A DNA stretch of 64,000 nucleotides. Origin: Saccharothrix obliqua (GTDB lineage Bacteria > Actinomycetota > Actinomycetes > Mycobacteriales > Pseudonocardiaceae). The notes under the pieces are model-generated. The model ran no database searches and was not told the origin of the DNA. It saw only the letters and a list, made by a program, of their open reading frames with translations. Shown piece after piece: positions 62,321 through 64,000 of the stretch (its first letter is position 1; every line of letters begins with the position of its first letter). The translations under genes and the position numbers were made by a program. Location: contig NZ_JAHXGQ010000004.1 of the NCBI RefSeq assembly GCF_019375475.1, positions 124,001 through 188,000 of the forward strand. Direction: 5' to 3'.

Positions 62321-64000
62321 ACGGCATCCGTCCTTCCCGCGCCGCCGAACGGGACGAGGAGGACGACGGGCCGGAGGAAGACGATGCCCGCCGCGTCGAC
62401 TGGCGCGACCTGATCCGCGTGACCCGCGGTCACCGGCCCATGATCGCCGGTGCGATGGCGCTGTCCCTCCTGGGCGGCCTGATGGGGCTGGCGCAGCCGC
62501 TGCTGGCCACCCGCACCATCGAGGACTTCGCCAACCACCGCCCGTACGTGCTGGCGCTCGTGCTGCTGGGCGCGGTGTTCGTGGCGGAGGCGGTGATCAC
62601 GGCGCTGGGCCACTACCTGCTGGAGCGCACCGGCGAGCGGATCGTGCTGGGCCTGCGGCAGCGCATCGTGGACCGGCTGCTGCGCTGGCCGCTGCGCCGG
62701 TACCAGCAGCACCGCCTGGGCGACCTGCTGACCCGCACCACCAGCGACACCACGCTGCTGCGCGACTCGCTGGCCTACGACCTGGTGGAGGCCGGCGTCG
62801 GCGTGTTCGTCGTGATCGGCGGCGTCGCCATGATGATCTGGCTGGACGCGATGATGTTCCTGATCGTCGCGGTGATCGTGGGCGCCATCGGCGGCCTGAC
62901 CACGTTGCTGCTGGCGGGCATCCGGCGTTCCGTGGAGGACGCGCAGGACAGCCTGGGCGCCATGAGTTCGGAGCTGGAGCGGGCGTTGTCGGCGATCCGC
63001 ACGGTCCGCGTGATGCGTGCCGAGGACCGCGAGCGGGACCGGATCGGCCAGCTGGCCGTGCAGTCCTACGACAACAGCATCCAGGCCGTCAAGCGCAACG
63101 CGGTGATCAACCCGGCGATGACCCTCGCCACGCACGGCGCGATGATCACCGTGCTGGTGGTCGGCGGGTTGCGCGTGGCCAGCGGTGCGGCGTCGCTGGC
63201 CGACCTGGTCGGCTTCCTGCTGTACGTCACCTACATCGCGTCGCCGCTGGCGAACATGTTCGACGTCTTCGCCACGCTCCAGCGCGGGCTCGCGGCGCTC
63301 CAGCGGGTGAACGACGTGGCGGAGGTGCCGACCGAGGACGAGGTGTCCCCGCAGCCGGTGCGGACCCAGCCGCACGCGCCGGAGCCGGTCCCGGACGCGC
63401 CCGCCATCGAGTTCCGGGAGGTCGGGTTCGCCTACGAGCCGGACCGGCCGGTGCTGCGGGACGTCTCGTTCACCGTGCCGCGCCTGACCCACGTGGCGTT
63501 GGTGGGGCCGTCCGGCGCGGGCAAGTCCACGGTGTTCTCGTTGATCGCCCGGTTCTTCGAGCCGCAGTCCGGGCACATCCTGCTCGGCGGGCGGGACGTG
63601 CTCGACCTGACCGTGCGCGAGTGCCGGGAGGCGATCAGCCTGGTCGAGCAGAGCGCGCCGGTCATGCACGGCACGTTGCGCGAGAACGTGGTGTACGCCA
63701 AGCCGGACGCCAGTGACGCCGAGATCGAGCGCGCGGTGGCGTTGGCCAGCCTGGAGAGCCTGGTGGACCGGCTGCCGGAGGGCCTGGACACCCTGGTCGG
63801 CGAGCACGGCAGCACCCTGTCCGGTGGTGAGCAGCAGCGGGTGGCGATCGCGCGAGCCCTCCTGCCCCGGCCGCAGTTGCTGCTGCTGGACGAGCCGACG
63901 TCGCACCTGGACGCGGCGAACGAGGCGGTGCTGGCGCGGACCATCGAGGACATCAGCACGGAGTGCACGCTGCTGGTGATCGCCCACCGGCCGTCCACGA
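62314..64000 (+). CDS. ABC exporter of the lasso locus (partial)
   Basis: The first 562 codons of an ABC exporter with fused membrane and ATPase domains; the 3' end is beyond the window. An acidic N-terminus precedes about six membrane helices (residues 40-320). In the nucleotide-binding domain: Walker A GPSGAGKST, signature LSGGEQQ, Walker B LLLLDEPTSHLD and the H-loop in VIAHRPST. It is the D component of lasso clusters, exporting the mature peptide and giving self-protection. The ATG lies within the last codons of the peptidase gene, giving coupling. Further tailoring genes may follow outside the window. Confidence 0.94.
   Translation, partial: MLNGIRPSRAAERDEEDDGPEEDDARRVDWRDLIRVTRGHRPMIAGAMALSLLGGLMGLAQPLLATRTIEDFANHRPYVLALVLLGAVFVAEAVITALGHYLLERTGERIVLGLRQRIVDRLLRWPLRRYQQHRLGDLLTRTTSDTTLLRDSLAYDLVEAGVGVFVVIGGVAMMIWLDAMMFLIVAVIVGAIGGLTTLLLAGIRRSVEDAQDSLGAMSSELERALSAIRTVRVMRAEDRERDRIGQLAVQSYDNSIQAVKRNAVINPAMTLATHGAMITVLVVGGLRVASGAASLADLVGFLLYVTYIASPLANMFDVFATLQRGLAALQRVNDVAEVPTEDEVSPQPVRTQPHAPEPVPDAPAIEFREVGFAYEPDRPVLRDVSFTVPRLTHVALVGPSGAGKSTVFSLIARFFEPQSGHILLGGRDVLDLTVRECREAISLVEQSAPVMHGTLRENVVYAKPDASDAEIERAVALASLESLVDRLPEGLDTLVGEHGSTLSGGEQQRVAIARALLPRPQLLLLDEPTSHLDAANEAVLARTIEDISTECTLLVIAHRPST

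Overview
The window is very GC-rich, uses GTG starts freely, packs genes with ATGA/GTGA stop-start overlaps, and carries SARP/AfsR, LAL-type LuxR, STAND-NTPase and mycofactocin-type genes. This points to a filamentous actinomycete; a Pseudonocardiales-like host (Saccharothrix/Actinosynnema/Lentzea style) is my guess, not something shown. Three natural-product loci sit within 64 kb, separated by regulators and a conserved housekeeping-like operon. No tRNA, rRNA, CRISPR array, transposase or integrase was seen.

Region 1 (1-9.9 kb, minus strand): a type II aromatic polyketide locus. It reads, in transcription order, SnoaL-like protein, MarR-like regulator, acetyl-CoA carboxylase alpha chain, FAD hydroxylase, TcmI-type cyclase, KS-alpha, KS-beta/CLF, ACP, ActIII-type ketoreductase and an aromatase/cyclase cut by the window edge. 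A LAL/LuxR-type regulator lies beside it, followed by a strong hairpin.

Region 2 (10.1-26.9 kb, minus strand): a secreted GHL15-like glycoside hydrolase, then a five-gene operon (12.0-24.7 kb) of DUF4132-like protein, a 1595-aa unrecognised protein, MoxR AAA+ ATPase, DUF5682-VWA fusion and SWIM zinc-finger protein. Its content matches the E. coli yehI-yehL-yehM-yehP-yehQ set, with YehM and YehP fused. An NB-ARC/TPR STAND protein follows, with a rare TTA codon just before its P-loop.

Region 3 (27.3-49.3 kb): a dissociated NRPS-PKS hybrid. One minus-strand operon of twelve genes runs from a free PCP through C-A(Thr)-T, C-A(Gly)-T, KS-AT-ACP, a luciferase-like monooxygenase, C-T-E, MFS exporter, mycofactocin-type SDR, free C domain, thioesterase, a serine-hydroxymethyltransferase homologue and A-T. 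A free adenylation enzyme is divergently transcribed. Counting domains gives six carriers and five condensing domains, consistent with a product of six building blocks.

Region 4 (49.4-58.7 kb): SARP/AfsR, TetR and LysR regulators, a secreted S1 protease, a membrane protein with an effector-like soluble domain, a deazaflavin-type nitroreductase, a small membrane-anchored protein and a nitroreductase.

Region 5 (59.5-64 kb, plus strand): a lasso-peptide locus: a 38-aa precursor too short for ordinary gene calling, cyclase, RRE protein, leader peptidase and the start of an ABC exporter that runs off the window. The predicted core is extremely basic and would begin with histidine.
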